A stretch of DNA of 64,000 nucleotides from Clostridiaceae bacterium Marseille-Q3526 (lineage in GTDB: Bacteria; Bacillota; Clostridia; Lachnospirales; Lachnospiraceae): the NCBI GenBank assembly GCA_018223375.1, contig JAGTTS010000001.1, positions 248,001 through 312,000 of the forward strand, written 5' to 3'. Position 1 is the first letter of the stretch. Each line of letters opens with the position of its first letter. Positions 13,975 to 23,209 of this stretch are shown here, one piece after another. Position numbers and translations under genes: made by a program. Under the pieces are notes generated by a model. It ran no database searches. It was not told where the DNA came from and worked only from the letters and a program-made list of their open reading frames with translations.

Positions 13975-15050
13975 GAACGGACCATGCCCCTTCCCGCCGC
14001 AGATTCAGGCGCATCCTTATAAACTGCCATCAGACAGCCGTCCCCCAGAGCCTTTCCTCTCTCGTCCGGCTCCTTTAACATATAGTAGCCGAACTGATCG
14101 CCAGGATGGATCCGGCCCTTCGCCTTCACATACACGTCCTGAGCGCCGTTTCTCACCGCCTGGTGGATCACACGCCTTAAAACACCTTCCAGCTCCTTCT
14201 CCTCACATCGCAGAACCTCCAGAACTGAAAATCCCTCTGAGAGCATACGGCGCTGATCCAGGATATAGCTCCAGTGCCTGTTTTCTCCTGACACAAACTC
14301 TTTCGGCTCCCTCTCATATTCCATGCTCACCAGGGTCAGGCCTCTGGCCGGAATCGTAGGCCCGGCGGCGGCCCGATCTCTGGCCTCCAGAATCTCCTCC
14401 ATCCGCTCCGGCGGCCATACGCCCATGCCGATTTTCACCAGAGTCCCCATGATAATGCGGACCATGTTGTAGAGGAAGCCGCTGCCGCTGATCCGCATGG
14501 TGATCACATCCTCCGAATCCCGGTTAATGTCCAGCCTGTAAATGGTTCTCACCGTCTCCTCCGCCTGGGTGCGAACAGTGCAGAAACTCTTAAAATCGTG
14601 TTCTCCCAGCAGACAGGCCGCCGCCTGGCGCATCCGGTCCACATCCAGATCAAAGTAGCAGAAATGGCAGTACAGCCTGTTTAAGGGCATGTCGATTTTC
14701 CTGTTTAAAATTTTATACTCATAGGTTTTTACGCAGTTGGCTTTTCTGGGGTGAAAGGTCAGGGGAACCTCCTCTGATTTCTGCACCCGCACGTCCTCCG
14801 GAAGTCTCTGGTTTACCGCAAAGCAGATTTTCTCGGCGGGAATTCTGGCCTCTGTATCAAACACCGCGGTATTTCCCCTGGCGTGGACGCCGGAATCTGT
14901 CCGGCTGGCCCCGATTACCTGAATTTCTTCCCTCAAAAGCTCTGAAAGAGCTTTATTTAAAACCTCCTCGATAGTCACGCCGTTGGGCTGCAGCTGCCAG
15001 CCGCAGTAATTAGTGCCGTCGTAGGCAACGGTCAGTTTAATTCGTCTCAT
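13971..15050 (-). CDS. truA: tRNA pseudouridine(38-40) synthase with C-terminal extension
   Basis: 359 residues. Residues 1-250 are TruA, starting MRRIKLTVAYDGTNYCGWQ and with the catalytic aspartate in GASRTDSGVHARG near residue 52. It forms pseudouridine in the anticodon arm of many tRNAs. TruA is normally about 245-270 residues. About 105 residues follow, beginning near ENRHWSYILDQ and including GRIHPGDQFGYYML. They form a compact, mixed-charge segment I do not recognise. It follows ecfT, the usual Firmicute order, but rplM does not come next. The symporter gene starts within its last codons. Confidence 0.93.
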   Translation of the reverse strand: MRRIKLTVAYDGTNYCGWQLQPNGVTIEEVLNKALSELLREEIQVIGASRTDSGVHARGNTAVFDTEARIPAEKICFAVNQRLPEDVRVQKSEEVPLTFHPRKANCVKTYEYKILNRKIDMPLNRLYCHFCYFDLDVDRMRQAAACLLGEHDFKSFCTVRTQAEETVRTIYRLDINRDSEDVITMRISGSGFLYNMVRIIMGTLVKIGMGVWPPERMEEILEARDRAAAGPTIPARGLTLVSMEYEREPKEFVSGENRHWSYILDQRRMLSEGFSVLEVLRCEEKELEGVLRRVIHQAVRNGAQDVYVKAKGRIHPGDQFGYYMLKEPDERGKALGDGCLMAVYKDAPESAAGRGMVRS

Positions 15051-15170
15051 ATTGTCATTCTCCTGTCTTTCCTAAGCGTCAATACACCAACGGCATAGGC
15101 TTGCTTATACACTTATGCTGAGTACTGACGTCAGAGCAAGCCGAACATGTCGCACATGCCGGCGATGGCT

Positions 15171-15971
15171 CTATACAGCCAGCCGGATGACAGTCAGCAC
15201 AGCCAGATATACAAAAAACAGCACATAGGCTACCCTGTCTGCACCGTGATATTTCAAGGGCTTCATCTTTGTCCTGCCCTCTCCGCCCCGGTAGCATCTG
15301 GCCTCCATGGCCATAGCCAGATCTGTGGCTCTGCGGAAGGCGGAAATAAACAGAGGAACCAGAATCGGAATCATGCTTTTCGCTCTCTGGATCAGATTTC
15401 CGCTCTCGAAATCAGCGCCTCTGGCCATCTGAGCCTTCATAATCTTGTCCGTCTCCTCCACTAAAATCGGAATAAAGCGCAGGGCGATGGACATCATCAT
15501 GGCGATCTCATGGACCGGAACGTGAATTTTGTTGAGAAAATGAAGCCCTTTTTCCAGTCCGTCCGTCAGCTGGTTGGGCGTGGTAGTCAGGGTCATCACG
15601 GAAGATCCGATGACCAGATAAATCAGGCGCAGTCCCATAAATACCGCCAGCCTGATTCCCTCCCTGGTAATTTTAAAAATCCAGAACTGCACCAGAGGAG
15701 TTCCCGGCGTCAGAAACAGGTTAAAGCTGACACTGATAATCAGCAGAAAGACTACTGCCTTCAGTCCCTTGACCATAAATTTAAACGGAACGTTGGAACA
15801 GCGGACGACCGCCGCCAGGACTGCCGTAGCCGCCAGATATCCCCACAGGCTGTCAGCCATAAACAGGGATACAATAAATACCATGGTTCCAAACAGCTTT
15901 GTCCTGGGATCCAGACGGTGGATGATAGAATCCACCGGATAATATTGTCCCAGAGTTATATCTCTAATCAT
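15171..15971 (-). CDS. ecfT: ECF transporter transmembrane subunit EcfT
   Basis: 266 residues starting MIRDITLGQYYPVDSIIHRLD, the typical EcfT opening. It has five or six hydrophobic segments and the two A-x-R coupling motifs (AQMARGADF and the AMEARCYRG region). It couples the ATPases EcfA1 and EcfA2 to interchangeable vitamin-binding S components encoded elsewhere. The start overlaps the ecfA2 stop by 4 bases. The 120 bases after it, before truA, contain an 8-bp inverted repeat with a long loop (GGCTTGCT / AGCAAGCC), of uncertain meaning. Confidence 0.95.
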   Translation of the reverse strand: MIRDITLGQYYPVDSIIHRLDPRTKLFGTMVFIVSLFMADSLWGYLAATAVLAAVVRCSNVPFKFMVKGLKAVVFLLIISVSFNLFLTPGTPLVQFWIFKITREGIRLAVFMGLRLIYLVIGSSVMTLTTTPNQLTDGLEKGLHFLNKIHVPVHEIAMMMSIALRFIPILVEETDKIMKAQMARGADFESGNLIQRAKSMIPILVPLFISAFRRATDLAMAMEARCYRGGEGRTKMKPLKYHGADRVAYVLFFVYLAVLTVIRLAV

Positions 15972-16834
15972 ACGTTTTCCTGCCTCCCAAGAAATGCCAG
16001 AATTGCGTTCTTAGCTTCCTCCACTGTGGTAATTGTGCCTTCAATAGCCGCTCCCCGCTCCCGCAATTCTTCTATAATATAAGTCACCTGCGGAGCTGCC
16101 AGGCCAACCTCTTCCAGCTCTCTGCAATGGCTGAATACCTCCTTTGGTGTCCCGTCAAATACCTTTTCGCCGTGATCCATAACCATCAGACGGTCCACAT
16201 ACCTGGCCACGTCCTCCATGCTGTGGGAGACCAGAATAATCGTCAGGCCGTGCTGCCGGTTCAGCCGCTCAATCTGGTCCAGAATCTCATCCCTGCCCTT
16301 TGGATCCAGGCCGGCCGTAGGCTCATCCAGAATCATCACCTCCGGCCGCATGGCCAGCACCCCGGCAATGGCGACGCGGCGCTTCTGGCCGCCAGAAAGC
16401 TCGAACGGAGACTGCCTGTAGAAGCTCTCGTCAAGCCCCACCAGCTTCAGGGCGTGTCTTGCCCTGCTCTCTGTCTCCTCCCTGGAAAGCCCCAGATTCT
16501 TCGGGCCAAAGCAGACGTCCGTGAAAACGTCCGTCTCGAACAGCTGATGTTCCGGATACTGGAAGACCAGCCCCACCTTGCTGCGCAGCTCTTTCATGGA
16601 ATAGCCGTCCCTGTATATGCTCTCCCCATGGTAGAGAATATCTCCCGACGAGGCCTTTATCAGGCCATTCAAATGCTGGATCAGCGTAGACTTTCCAGAT
16701 CCTGTGTGGCCGATCAGGCCGATAAATTCCCCGTCCTCCACCTTGAAGTTCACATCTTTCAGAGCCTGCTGCTCAAACGCCGTCCCTGCGCTGTATTTAT
16801 AATTTAAGTCCTTTACTTCAATTGAAACTGACAT
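15968..16834 (-). CDS. ecfA2: ECF transporter ATP-binding subunit EcfA2
   Basis: 288 residues: Walker A GHTGSGKST near residue 42, signature LSGGQKRR, Walker B VMILDEPTAGLDP, and a C-terminal EcfA2 extension. It pairs with EcfA1 as the ATPase heterodimer of the group II ECF vitamin and metal transporter. It follows ecfA1 by 21 bases and overlaps ecfT. The start MSVSIEVKDLNYKY has an acceptable ribosome binding site in the ecfA1-ecfA2 gap. Confidence 0.96.
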   Translation of the reverse strand: MSVSIEVKDLNYKYSAGTAFEQQALKDVNFKVEDGEFIGLIGHTGSGKSTLIQHLNGLIKASSGDILYHGESIYRDGYSMKELRSKVGLVFQYPEHQLFETDVFTDVCFGPKNLGLSREETESRARHALKLVGLDESFYRQSPFELSGGQKRRVAIAGVLAMRPEVMILDEPTAGLDPKGRDEILDQIERLNRQHGLTIILVSHSMEDVARYVDRLMVMDHGEKVFDGTPKEVFSHCRELEEVGLAAPQVTYIIEELRERGAAIEGTITTVEEAKNAILAFLGRQENV

Positions 16835-16855
16835 GTCTCGTTCCTCTCTGGCTGT

Positions 16856-17824
16856 CTATCTGCCTGCGGCTTCTGTCTGCTCTTCCCTGCTTTCTGTATC
16901 CCTGCAGCTGCTGTGGCTGCCGCAGCTGTCTCCATCCGCATTTCCCGTCTGTCTCTCTGTCAAAAGTTCCCCGGGACAGCAGGCCAGAAACGCCTCCACA
17001 AACTCTTCCTGTGAAAGAATTCCGTCCGGAAGATCCACTCCCGCCTTTTTGAGCTCATAGGCCAGCTCCGTCGCCTGAGGCACGTCCAGCCGGTACTCCT
17101 TCAGCTTTTCCACCTGGGAGAAAACCTCCCTCGGCGTGCCGTCCATGACAATCGCTCCGTCGTCCATCACGATCACCCGATCCGCGTCAATGACCTCTTC
17201 CATATAGTGGGTGATCAGCACAGCCGTTATGCCTTCTTTCCGGTTCAGCTCCCGGACTGTTCTGATGACCTCCGCCCGGCCGTTGGGATCCAGCATGGCC
17301 GTAGGCTCGTCCAGCACAATACACTGCGGCTTCATGGCCATCACCCCGGCAATGGCCACCCGCTGTTTCTGGCCGCCGGAAAGGCGGTTCGGCGATTTCT
17401 TCCGGTAAAGAGTCATTCCCACTGCTTTCAGGCTCTTATCCACCCGCTCCCAGATTTCCTCTGTGGGGACTCCCAGATTTTCCGGGCCAAAGCCCACGTC
17501 CTCCTCCACAATATTTCCAATAATCTGGTTGTCCGGATTCTGAAATACCATTCCGGCCGCCTTGCGCACGTCCCAGAGCTTCTCCTCGTCCGATGTGTCC
17601 ATCCCGGCCACCCAGACCTCTCCTTCTGTAGGAAGCAGAATTCCGTTCAAATGCTTGGCAAATGTGGATTTTCCTGAACCGTTGTGCCCCAGCACCGCCA
17701 CAAAGCTGCCTTTCTCAATCTCCACGTTCAGGTGGTTGAGGGCCCGCTTTTTCTCCTCAATTTTATCTTCCTCGTCGCGTCTGATATAATCAAATACCAG
17801 TCCCGCTGCCTTAATAATATTCAT
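16856..17824 (-). CDS. ecfA1: ECF transporter ATP-binding subunit EcfA1
   Basis: 322 residues: Walker A GHNGSGKST near residue 47, signature LSGGQKQR and Walker B IVLDEPTAMLDP. The usual EcfA1 is about 280 residues. Here a low-complexity, polar and glycine/serine-rich tail of about 35 residues ends EEQTEAAGR. It is first in ecfA1-ecfA2-ecfT-truA and is preceded by a good promoter at 17893-17921. In many Firmicutes rplQ lies directly upstream. Here a cell-wall-binding protein gene lies between. Confidence 0.95.
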   Translation of the reverse strand: MNIIKAAGLVFDYIRRDEEDKIEEKKRALNHLNVEIEKGSFVAVLGHNGSGKSTFAKHLNGILLPTEGEVWVAGMDTSDEEKLWDVRKAAGMVFQNPDNQIIGNIVEEDVGFGPENLGVPTEEIWERVDKSLKAVGMTLYRKKSPNRLSGGQKQRVAIAGVMAMKPQCIVLDEPTAMLDPNGRAEVIRTVRELNRKEGITAVLITHYMEEVIDADRVIVMDDGAIVMDGTPREVFSQVEKLKEYRLDVPQATELAYELKKAGVDLPDGILSQEEFVEAFLACCPGELLTERQTGNADGDSCGSHSSCRDTESREEQTEAAGR

Positions 17825-17892
17825 CTCGTTTCCTTCCTGCGCCGTCCTGGGCGCCCGGCTCGTTTGTCGTGATGATTCTCATGTCTCGTTAA

Positions 17893-17921
17893 ATTTTAGA
17901 TTACTTTTATCTAAGAGTCAA
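17893..17921 (-). promoter_or_regulatory. Promoter of ecfA1-ecfA2-ecfT-truA
   Basis: TTGACT (17921-17916), 17 bases and TAAAAT (17898-17893) on the minus strand. The rest of the 335-base gap between ecfA1 and the next gene (17825-18159) holds no gene that I can support. Confidence 0.8.
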
Positions 17922-18159
17922 GCGGTTTACACGCTTCCCGCAGCCCCGCCTTTCTGAGCGCTCCTCCCTCTGAGCGCCAAAGCAGAAAAAAGAGCAGAAT
18001 AAAAGAGGAGAAAACGGCTCCCCTCTGCCAGGCAGACGCAGGGACAGGCCAGTTTCTCCTCATTTATGATCCCTTGTTAACTTTATCCGAATCTATCCGC
18101 TATCCGGGTTCTGTCTCAATAAAAGTCTCCTTAAACCTCCGTTCTGCGGCTTTCTGGCT

Positions 18160-19437
18160 CTACTTTCTCCAGATTCCGCTTCCATTCACATAGAAGCCGT
18201 CTATTGTCGTATTCACCGCCAGCTCGCCGTTTCCAGGATAGAAATAATACCAGTCGTGTCCGATCTCCTTCCAGCCCTCGTACATCACTCCGCTGTCTCC
18301 CAGATAATACTTCTTTCCGTTTAAGTCAAGCCACTGATTTCTGTACATGGCCCCCACGGTTCCGTTTGGTCCCGGATTCAGGTAATACCAGCCGCTGTTT
18401 GTGTGAATCCAGCCGGTCAGCATTACTCCTCTGTTTCCGTCAGAAACCGGATTCAGATAATACCAGTTATTATTTTTAAACTGCCAGTCCGTCATCATCC
18501 AGCCGTCGGCGTCAAAGAGGAACCACTGGTTATTGATCAGAAGCCAGTCGTTCTTCGGGTAGCTGCCGTCCGGGTAGCGGTACCACCAGCGGTTTCCGTC
18601 CTGAATCCACCCCACCTGAGCCGTATTCTGATTTCCCGCCCCGTTGGGGTTATTATAATCTACCTTTCCGGAACCGTCGGAGACGGATTCCTTTCCAATA
18701 TAAATCTCGTCTGACTCCGTCCAGTCGCTGCTCTCGGCATAATCCTTCTGGCTGTCGTTTTTCGCCACCGAGCGCACCTTAAAGCTGTAGGTGCCCGCGC
18801 TGGTCATATAGGGATAAAAATTAATCTTATTGCCCTCGTAGCCCTTCACCTTATAGACCGTGCTTCCGCCCTTGTAGAGCGTTACGTCATAGGCGCTGAC
18901 ATGATCCACCGCGTCCCACTTGGCCAGGCCCAGAGTGGTGTCGCTCCACTCCGCCTCGTCCGGAGAGTCGAAGGTCCCCTCCACCGGATCCGTCTTCACC
19001 GTCACCTTCAGCCTGCCGCTTCCGGAACGGCTGGCAGAGACGAACTCTCCGCCCTTTACCTTCACGTTGCTGGACTTATAGGTTCCGCTGAACCCATACT
19101 CGTCCTCATCCTTGGCGTCCAGATACACCCTCAGCGTATAGGTGCTTCCAATCTTCACGCCGCTGTTTCCCACTGAGCTGGTCCACTCCGGGTCCTCCGC
19201 AATCTCGTACTTTGCTCCGTCAGACACCATCACATGAGCGTCGCTTCCCTTATCGCCGTAGGAAAGGTCCGGCAGATCGTCTCCCGGCTCTAAATCAATG
19301 TTCAGCTCAATATCCACCTTGGAAATCGTCTTGGAGGCCGCCCACACCGTCATCTGTCCCAGTCCGCCGCTCACTGAAAGGATGGCCGACAGCCCCGCCG
19401 CTGCCAGCATCCGTAATCTTCCCTTTGTATTTCTCAT
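18160..19437 (-). CDS. Secreted cell-wall-binding repeat protein
   Basis: 425 residues. A signal peptide (about 1-34, MRNTKGRLRMLAAAGLSAIL, cleavage near VWA-AS) is followed by an acidic beta-rich region. A fibronectin-III-like module follows (about 180-245, WDAVDHVSAYDVTLYKGG). The C-terminal 160 residues are choline/cell-wall-binding repeats with the WYYLNPGPNG and WYYFYPGNG pattern. There is no LPXTG. Such proteins attach non-covalently to the envelope. No enzymatic domain is evident. It has its own ggaggag ribosome binding site and lies as a single gene between rplQ and ecfA1. Confidence 0.9.
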   Translation of the reverse strand: MRNTKGRLRMLAAAGLSAILSVSGGLGQMTVWAASKTISKVDIELNIDLEPGDDLPDLSYGDKGSDAHVMVSDGAKYEIAEDPEWTSSVGNSGVKIGSTYTLRVYLDAKDEDEYGFSGTYKSSNVKVKGGEFVSASRSGSGRLKVTVKTDPVEGTFDSPDEAEWSDTTLGLAKWDAVDHVSAYDVTLYKGGSTVYKVKGYEGNKINFYPYMTSAGTYSFKVRSVAKNDSQKDYAESSDWTESDEIYIGKESVSDGSGKVDYNNPNGAGNQNTAQVGWIQDGNRWWYRYPDGSYPKNDWLLINNQWFLFDADGWMMTDWQFKNNNWYYLNPVSDGNRGVMLTGWIHTNSGWYYLNPGPNGTVGAMYRNQWLDLNGKKYYLGDSGVMYEGWKEIGHDWYYFYPGNGELAVNTTIDGFYVNGSGIWRK

Positions 19438-19606
19438 ACCTGTCTCCTCCTTCTATCACTTTCTGAAAGGTCTCTCCCCGTATCCTGCGTATCTCATTTC
19501 TGCTTACTGCTGATTTCTTTATCTTATCTTTATTATACGCAGGTGAAAGCGGCTCAGTCAACTTACGATATTCTTTCAAATTCTTAATAATATTTCGGGA
19601 GGATCT

Positions 19607-19642
19607 AAAAACCCCTTCAGGAATTTTCCCGAAGGGGTTTAA
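19607..19642 (-). terminator. Terminator of the alpha operon after rplQ
   Basis: A perfect 10-bp stem (19609-19618 with 19631-19640) with a 12-base loop lies 24 bases after the rplQ stop. On the minus strand it is followed by TTTT. It closes rpmJ-rpsM-rpsK-rpsD-rpoA-rplQ. Confidence 0.9.
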
Positions 19643-19663
19643 CTTTCTGATTCGATATGAAAA

Positions 19664-20200
19664 TTATACTAACTCAAGTAAAACTTCCATAGCTGCGTCG
19701 CCCTTACGAAGACCGATCTTTACGATTCTTGTGTAACCACCGTTGCGGTTAGCGTACTTCGGAGCGATCTCGTCGAACATCTTAGCTACAAGGTCTACAG
19801 ACTTTGTATTTTTCTTTCTTCCAGCCTTAGCTGTCGGAACCTCTGTTACGTCGTAGAGAACCTTTAACATCTGTCTTCTTGCGTGAAGTCTGGACGGTCT
19901 GTCCTTCTTGATCTCTTTCTCTACTTCCTCGTATACAGTTACTTTCTTGCCGTCAACGACTTCCTTTACTCTCTTGCCGTCAGCGTCCTTCTTAGCTACC
20001 TTTGCTGTAACCTTAACTGTATCGTAGTTGTCCTTCTCCTTAACTGCAAGTGCAATTAAGCCCTCGGCGATCTTCTTTACTTCCTTAGCTCTTGCCTCAG
20101 TTGTAACGATCTTTCCGTTGTATAACAGGTTTGTAACCTGGCTTCTTAATAATGCTTTTCTCTGGCTGGAAGTTCTTCCCAGCTTTCTATATCCTGCCAT
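19664..20200 (-). CDS. rplQ: 50S ribosomal protein L17 (long form)
   Basis: 178 residues starting MAGYRKLGRTSSQRKALLRS. I took the ATG at 20200 because ggaggatatta precedes it. The frame is open upstream to 20272 but without similarity. Most bacterial L17 proteins are about 115-130 residues. This one has about 50 extra charged residues (about 70-118, including VKEVVDGKKVTVYEEVEKE) between the conserved N-terminal part and SRLHARRQMLKVL. Long L17 forms occur in Lachnospiraceae, so this is lineage-typical rather than a fault. Last gene of the alpha operon. Confidence 0.95.
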   Translation of the reverse strand: MAGYRKLGRTSSQRKALLRSQVTNLLYNGKIVTTEARAKEVKKIAEGLIALAVKEKDNYDTVKVTAKVAKKDADGKRVKEVVDGKKVTVYEEVEKEIKKDRPSRLHARRQMLKVLYDVTEVPTAKAGRKKNTKSVDLVAKMFDEIAPKYANRNGGYTRIVKIGLRKGDAAMEVLLELV

Positions 20201-20306
20201 TATAATATCCTCCATTTGTGGAACATCCGTCCATGCTTCTTCGGGCTTACTGGGCGGATGCTTTTTGTCCATAAATCAGTCTGAATGAGGATGGAAGACG
20301 CGTCTT

Positions 20307-21266
20307 CTACTCCTCGCTTGGGTTAAGCTGTAAGCCTAACTCCTTTAATTTTGCAAGCACCTCTTCTAAGGATTTGCGTCCAAGGTTTCTCACCTTCATC
20401 ATATCCTCCGGAGTTCTGTTGCACAGCTCCTCCACTGTATTGATGCCTGCGCGTTTTAAACAGTTGTATGAACGGACGGATAATTCCAGTTCATCAATGT
20501 TCATCTCGAGAACTTTCTCCTTCTCATTGTCTTCCTTCTCTACCATAATCTCAGCAGTTCTGGCATTCTCGGAGAGGTCAATGAAAAGGTTCAGATGCTC
20601 GCTTAATACCTTAGCAGCAAGGCTCACCGCCTCGTCTGGAGCCAGGGTTCCGTTTGTGTAAACATCCAGAGTCAGTTTATCGTAGTCCGTAACCTGTCCT
20701 ACACGAGTGTTCTCAACGGCCATATTCACGCGCTCAACAGGAGTGTAGATGGAATCTACCGCAATAACTCCGATTGGAAGGTCATCGCTCTTATTCTTGT
20801 CTGCGCTGATATATCCGCGTCCCTTCGTGATAGTCAGCTCCATGTAGAACTTGCTGTCAGCGCCGCCGCTGAGGGTAGCGATCACCTGCTCAGGGTTTAA
20901 AATCTCAATGTCAGAATCTGCATTGATGTCGGCTGCTGTCACAACGCCCTCGCCCTCAAACTCGATGTAAGCTGTCTTAGGCTCGTTTGTCTCACTGCTG
21001 TTCTTGATTGCCAGACTCTTGATATTCATGATAATCTCAGTCACATCCTCTTTCACGCCGGGGATGGAACTGAACTCATGCAGAACGCCGTCGATTTTCA
21101 CCTGACTTACTGCTGCTCCAGGCAAAGAAGAGAGCATAATTCTTCTTAAAGAATTTCCTAATGTAGTGCCGTAGCCTCTCTCGAGGGGTTCCACTACAAA
21201 CTTGCCATATCTTTTGTCTTCTGAAATTTCAGCAATTTCAATTTTCGGTTTTTCAAAATCGAACAC
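20307..21266 (-). CDS. rpoA: RNA polymerase alpha subunit
   Basis: 319 residues. The N-terminal assembly domain is at about 1-230, starting MFDFEKPKIEIAEISEDKRYG and including FVVEPLERGYGTTLGNSLRR. A linker rich in E and K follows, and the C-terminal domain is at about 250-315, with LELSVRSYNCLKRAGI and VRNLGRKSLEEV contacting UP elements and activators. The length is normal. It lies between rpsD and rplQ in the alpha operon, the universal order, and has a ggaggg ribosome binding site. Confidence 0.98.
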   Translation of the reverse strand: MFDFEKPKIEIAEISEDKRYGKFVVEPLERGYGTTLGNSLRRIMLSSLPGAAVSQVKIDGVLHEFSSIPGVKEDVTEIIMNIKSLAIKNSSETNEPKTAYIEFEGEGVVTAADINADSDIEILNPEQVIATLSGGADSKFYMELTITKGRGYISADKNKSDDLPIGVIAVDSIYTPVERVNMAVENTRVGQVTDYDKLTLDVYTNGTLAPDEAVSLAAKVLSEHLNLFIDLSENARTAEIMVEKEDNEKEKVLEMNIDELELSVRSYNCLKRAGINTVEELCNRTPEDMMKVRNLGRKSLEEVLAKLKELGLQLNPSEE

Positions 21267-21310
21267 TACTAACCCCTCCTTTTGGGAAGTTAATTAAGGA
21301 CTGCCCTTAA

Positions 21311-21904
21311 TTATTTGGAGTATAACTCGACGATAAGCACTTCGTTTACAGGAACATCAATCTCGTCTCTGGACGGTAACTCTTTAACTGTACCTTTTAA
21401 GTTCTCCTGGTCAGCCTCTAACCAAGCCGGTACAAGTCTTCCTGCTGTTACCTCTAATACGTCTTTATATCTCTGTGAAGATTTAAATTTCTCTTTGATC
21501 TCGATTACATCGCCGGCCTTAACCTGGTAGGACGGGATGTTTACGCACTTTCCGTTTACAAGTACGTGCTTGTGGTCAACGATCTGTCTTGTCTCTTTTC
21601 TTGTGCGGCCAAAGCCCATTCTGAAAAGAACGTTGTCCAGTCTCAGCTCCAGAAGGATCATAAGGTTTGTACCAACCTGTCCGTTCATTCTGGAAGCCTT
21701 TGCGTAGTAATTTCTGAAAGGTTTCTCTAACACACCGTAGATGAATTTAGCTTTCTGCTTCTCTCTTAACTGGAGACCGTACTCGCTCATCTTCTTATTA
21801 GCTCTCTTTGAATTTCTATTGGATTTCTTGTCGATTCCTAAGTAAATTGGATCAAGGTCAAGAGATCTACATCTTTTAAGAACAGGAACTCTATTTACTG
21901 CCAT
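21311..21904 (-). CDS. rpsD: 30S ribosomal protein S4
   Basis: 197 residues starting MAVNRVPVLKRCRSLDLDP, with the S4 RNA-binding domain at about 90-155 (RLDNVLFRMGF, VDHKHVLVNGKCVNIPSY). The zinc-binding cysteines of some S4 forms are absent. S4 starts 30S assembly and in other bacteria represses its own operon. The leader upstream of rpmJ (23023-23209) would be the place to look. Ribosome binding site ggagga. Confidence 0.98.
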   Translation of the reverse strand: MAVNRVPVLKRCRSLDLDPIYLGIDKKSNRNSKRANKKMSEYGLQLREKQKAKFIYGVLEKPFRNYYAKASRMNGQVGTNLMILLELRLDNVLFRMGFGRTRKETRQIVDHKHVLVNGKCVNIPSYQVKAGDVIEIKEKFKSSQRYKDVLEVTAGRLVPAWLEADQENLKGTVKELPSRDEIDVPVNEVLIVELYSK

Positions 21905-21922
21905 CTTAACTCTCCTCCTAAA

Positions 21923-22324
21923 TTAGACTCTTCTGCGCTTCGGCGGACGGCATCCGTTGTGTGGAACCGGAGTTACGTCCTTGATGCTTGTTACTTCCAG
22001 ACCACATGCCTGAAGGGCGCGGATAGCTGCCTCACGGCCTGAACCTGGTCCTTTAACCATAACGTCTACAGATTTTAATCCGTGGATAAGAGCTGCCTTT
22101 GTTGCAGTTTCTGCAGCCATCTGAGCTGCGTATGGAGTAGATTTCCTTGAACCTCTAAATCCCAGACCGCCTGCACTTGCCCAAGATAAAGCATTTCCCT
22201 GTGCATCTGTTAAAGTAACGATTGTGTTATTAAAAGATGACTGGATGTGCGCCTGTCCGCGTTCAACGTTTTTCTTTACACGCTTTTTTGTCACTTTCTT
22301 AGCAGTTGACACTTTTTTAGCCAT
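21923..22324 (-). CDS. rpsK: 30S ribosomal protein S11
   Basis: 133 residues. The basic N-terminus (AKKVSTAKKVTKKRVKKNVE) is followed by the conserved HIQSSFNNTIVTLTD core. The C-terminus VPHNGCRPPKRRRV is the standard S11 tail on the 30S platform. It lies between rpsM and rpsD with 18-81 base spacers in the alpha operon. Confidence 0.98.
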   Translation of the reverse strand: MAKKVSTAKKVTKKRVKKNVERGQAHIQSSFNNTIVTLTDAQGNALSWASAGGLGFRGSRKSTPYAAQMAAETATKAALIHGLKSVDVMVKGPGSGREAAIRALQACGLEVTSIKDVTPVPHNGCRPPKRRRV

Positions 22325-22405
22325 TTTAAACTAACCTACTTTCTCTGATTTTGAATCCTGTTAAACCGTATCACCTAACCTGATTCACGTTTGTCTTGTT
22401 ACTTA

Positions 22406-22774
22406 TTATTTCTTCTTATTTGCTACTGTTTTCCTTGGTCCCTTACGTGTTCTAGCGTTGGTCTTTGTCTTCTGACCACGAACCGGAAGGCTCTTTCTGT
22501 GACGGATTCCTCTGTAGCATCCGATCTCCTGAAGTCTCTTGATGTTCATGGCGATCTCTCTTCTTAAATCACCCTCAACAGTCTGAGTCTCAGCGATGAT
22601 AGCTGCCAGTCTCTTAACCTCGTCGTCTGTTAAATCCTTAACACGTGTGTCAGGATTAACGCCAGCCTCTGTAAGAATGCGGTTGGAACTTGTTCTACCA
22701 ATACCGTAGATGTAAGTCAAACCGATCTCTACACGTTTTTCTCTTGGTAAATCAACACCTGAAATACGAGCCAT
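22406..22774 (-). CDS. rpsM: 30S ribosomal protein S13
   Basis: 122 residues starting MARISGVDLPREKRVEIGL, with the helix-two-turn-helix segment TYIYGIGRTSSNRIL and the basic C-terminal tail GQKTKTNARTRKGPRK that contacts P-site tRNA. It follows rpmJ by 134 bases and precedes rpsK, the standard alpha-operon order. Confidence 0.98.
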   Translation of the reverse strand: MARISGVDLPREKRVEIGLTYIYGIGRTSSNRILTEAGVNPDTRVKDLTDDEVKRLAAIIAETQTVEGDLRREIAMNIKRLQEIGCYRGIRHRKSLPVRGQKTKTNARTRKGPRKTVANKKK

Positions 22775-22908
22775 GTGTGTAGTACACCTCCATTAGTTTT
22801 TCTTTCATTCAATCCACAAGTAATGCTAAATGCTTATTCTATATGAACAACTTATCCTGGTGGTTCATAAGAAAAGCGGTGTGCGAAAAAAATCAGGCAG
22901 ACTTTTTA

Positions 22909-23022
22909 TCAGCCCTGTCTTTGTTTATGCTTTGGATTTTCACAGATTACTCTGATACTGCCTTTTCTCTTAATGATCTTGCATTTTTCGCAAATTGGTT
23001 TAACCGATGATCTAACCTTCAC
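22909..23022 (-). CDS. rpmJ: 50S ribosomal protein L36
   Basis: 37 residues, too short for most length cut-offs. It starts from GTG at 23022 and reads MKVRSSVKPICEKCKIIKR then GSIRVICENPKHKQRQG. The zinc-ribbon C-x2-C...C...H pattern of the zinc-type L36 is complete. A perfect aaggaga ribosome binding site precedes the start. It is the first gene of the alpha operon, which here has its own promoter (23210-23238) and a leader of about 180 bases. Confidence 0.97.
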   Translation of the reverse strand: MKVRSSVKPICEKCKIIKRKGSIRVICENPKHKQRQG

Positions 23023-23209
23023 AGTAATTCTCCTTTCCGTAATAGTCCGTCCATCTAAGGACTTACAAAGCGCGTTTGTTACAGCTTGCAGTCCTCAAAC
23101 CGCGGGCCTACAGGTACATCTATCAAACAGTCCCGCCCCCCTGTCCGCCTGGGTTCACAGCTCAAAAAGGGCAGATCTATTCTGATGCCTCAACAAAGTT
23201 CGCTAGAGC
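23023..23209 (-). promoter_or_regulatory. Long leader of the alpha operon
   Basis: About 180 transcribed bases precede rpmJ. The region can form an 8-bp stem with one bulge (23071-23078 with 23096-23104) and a small gtcc/ggac hairpin (23049-23062). Ribosomal leaders of this length often bind one of the encoded proteins, S4 in several bacteria. That role here is inference, and no known leader consensus was recognised. Confidence 0.4.
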
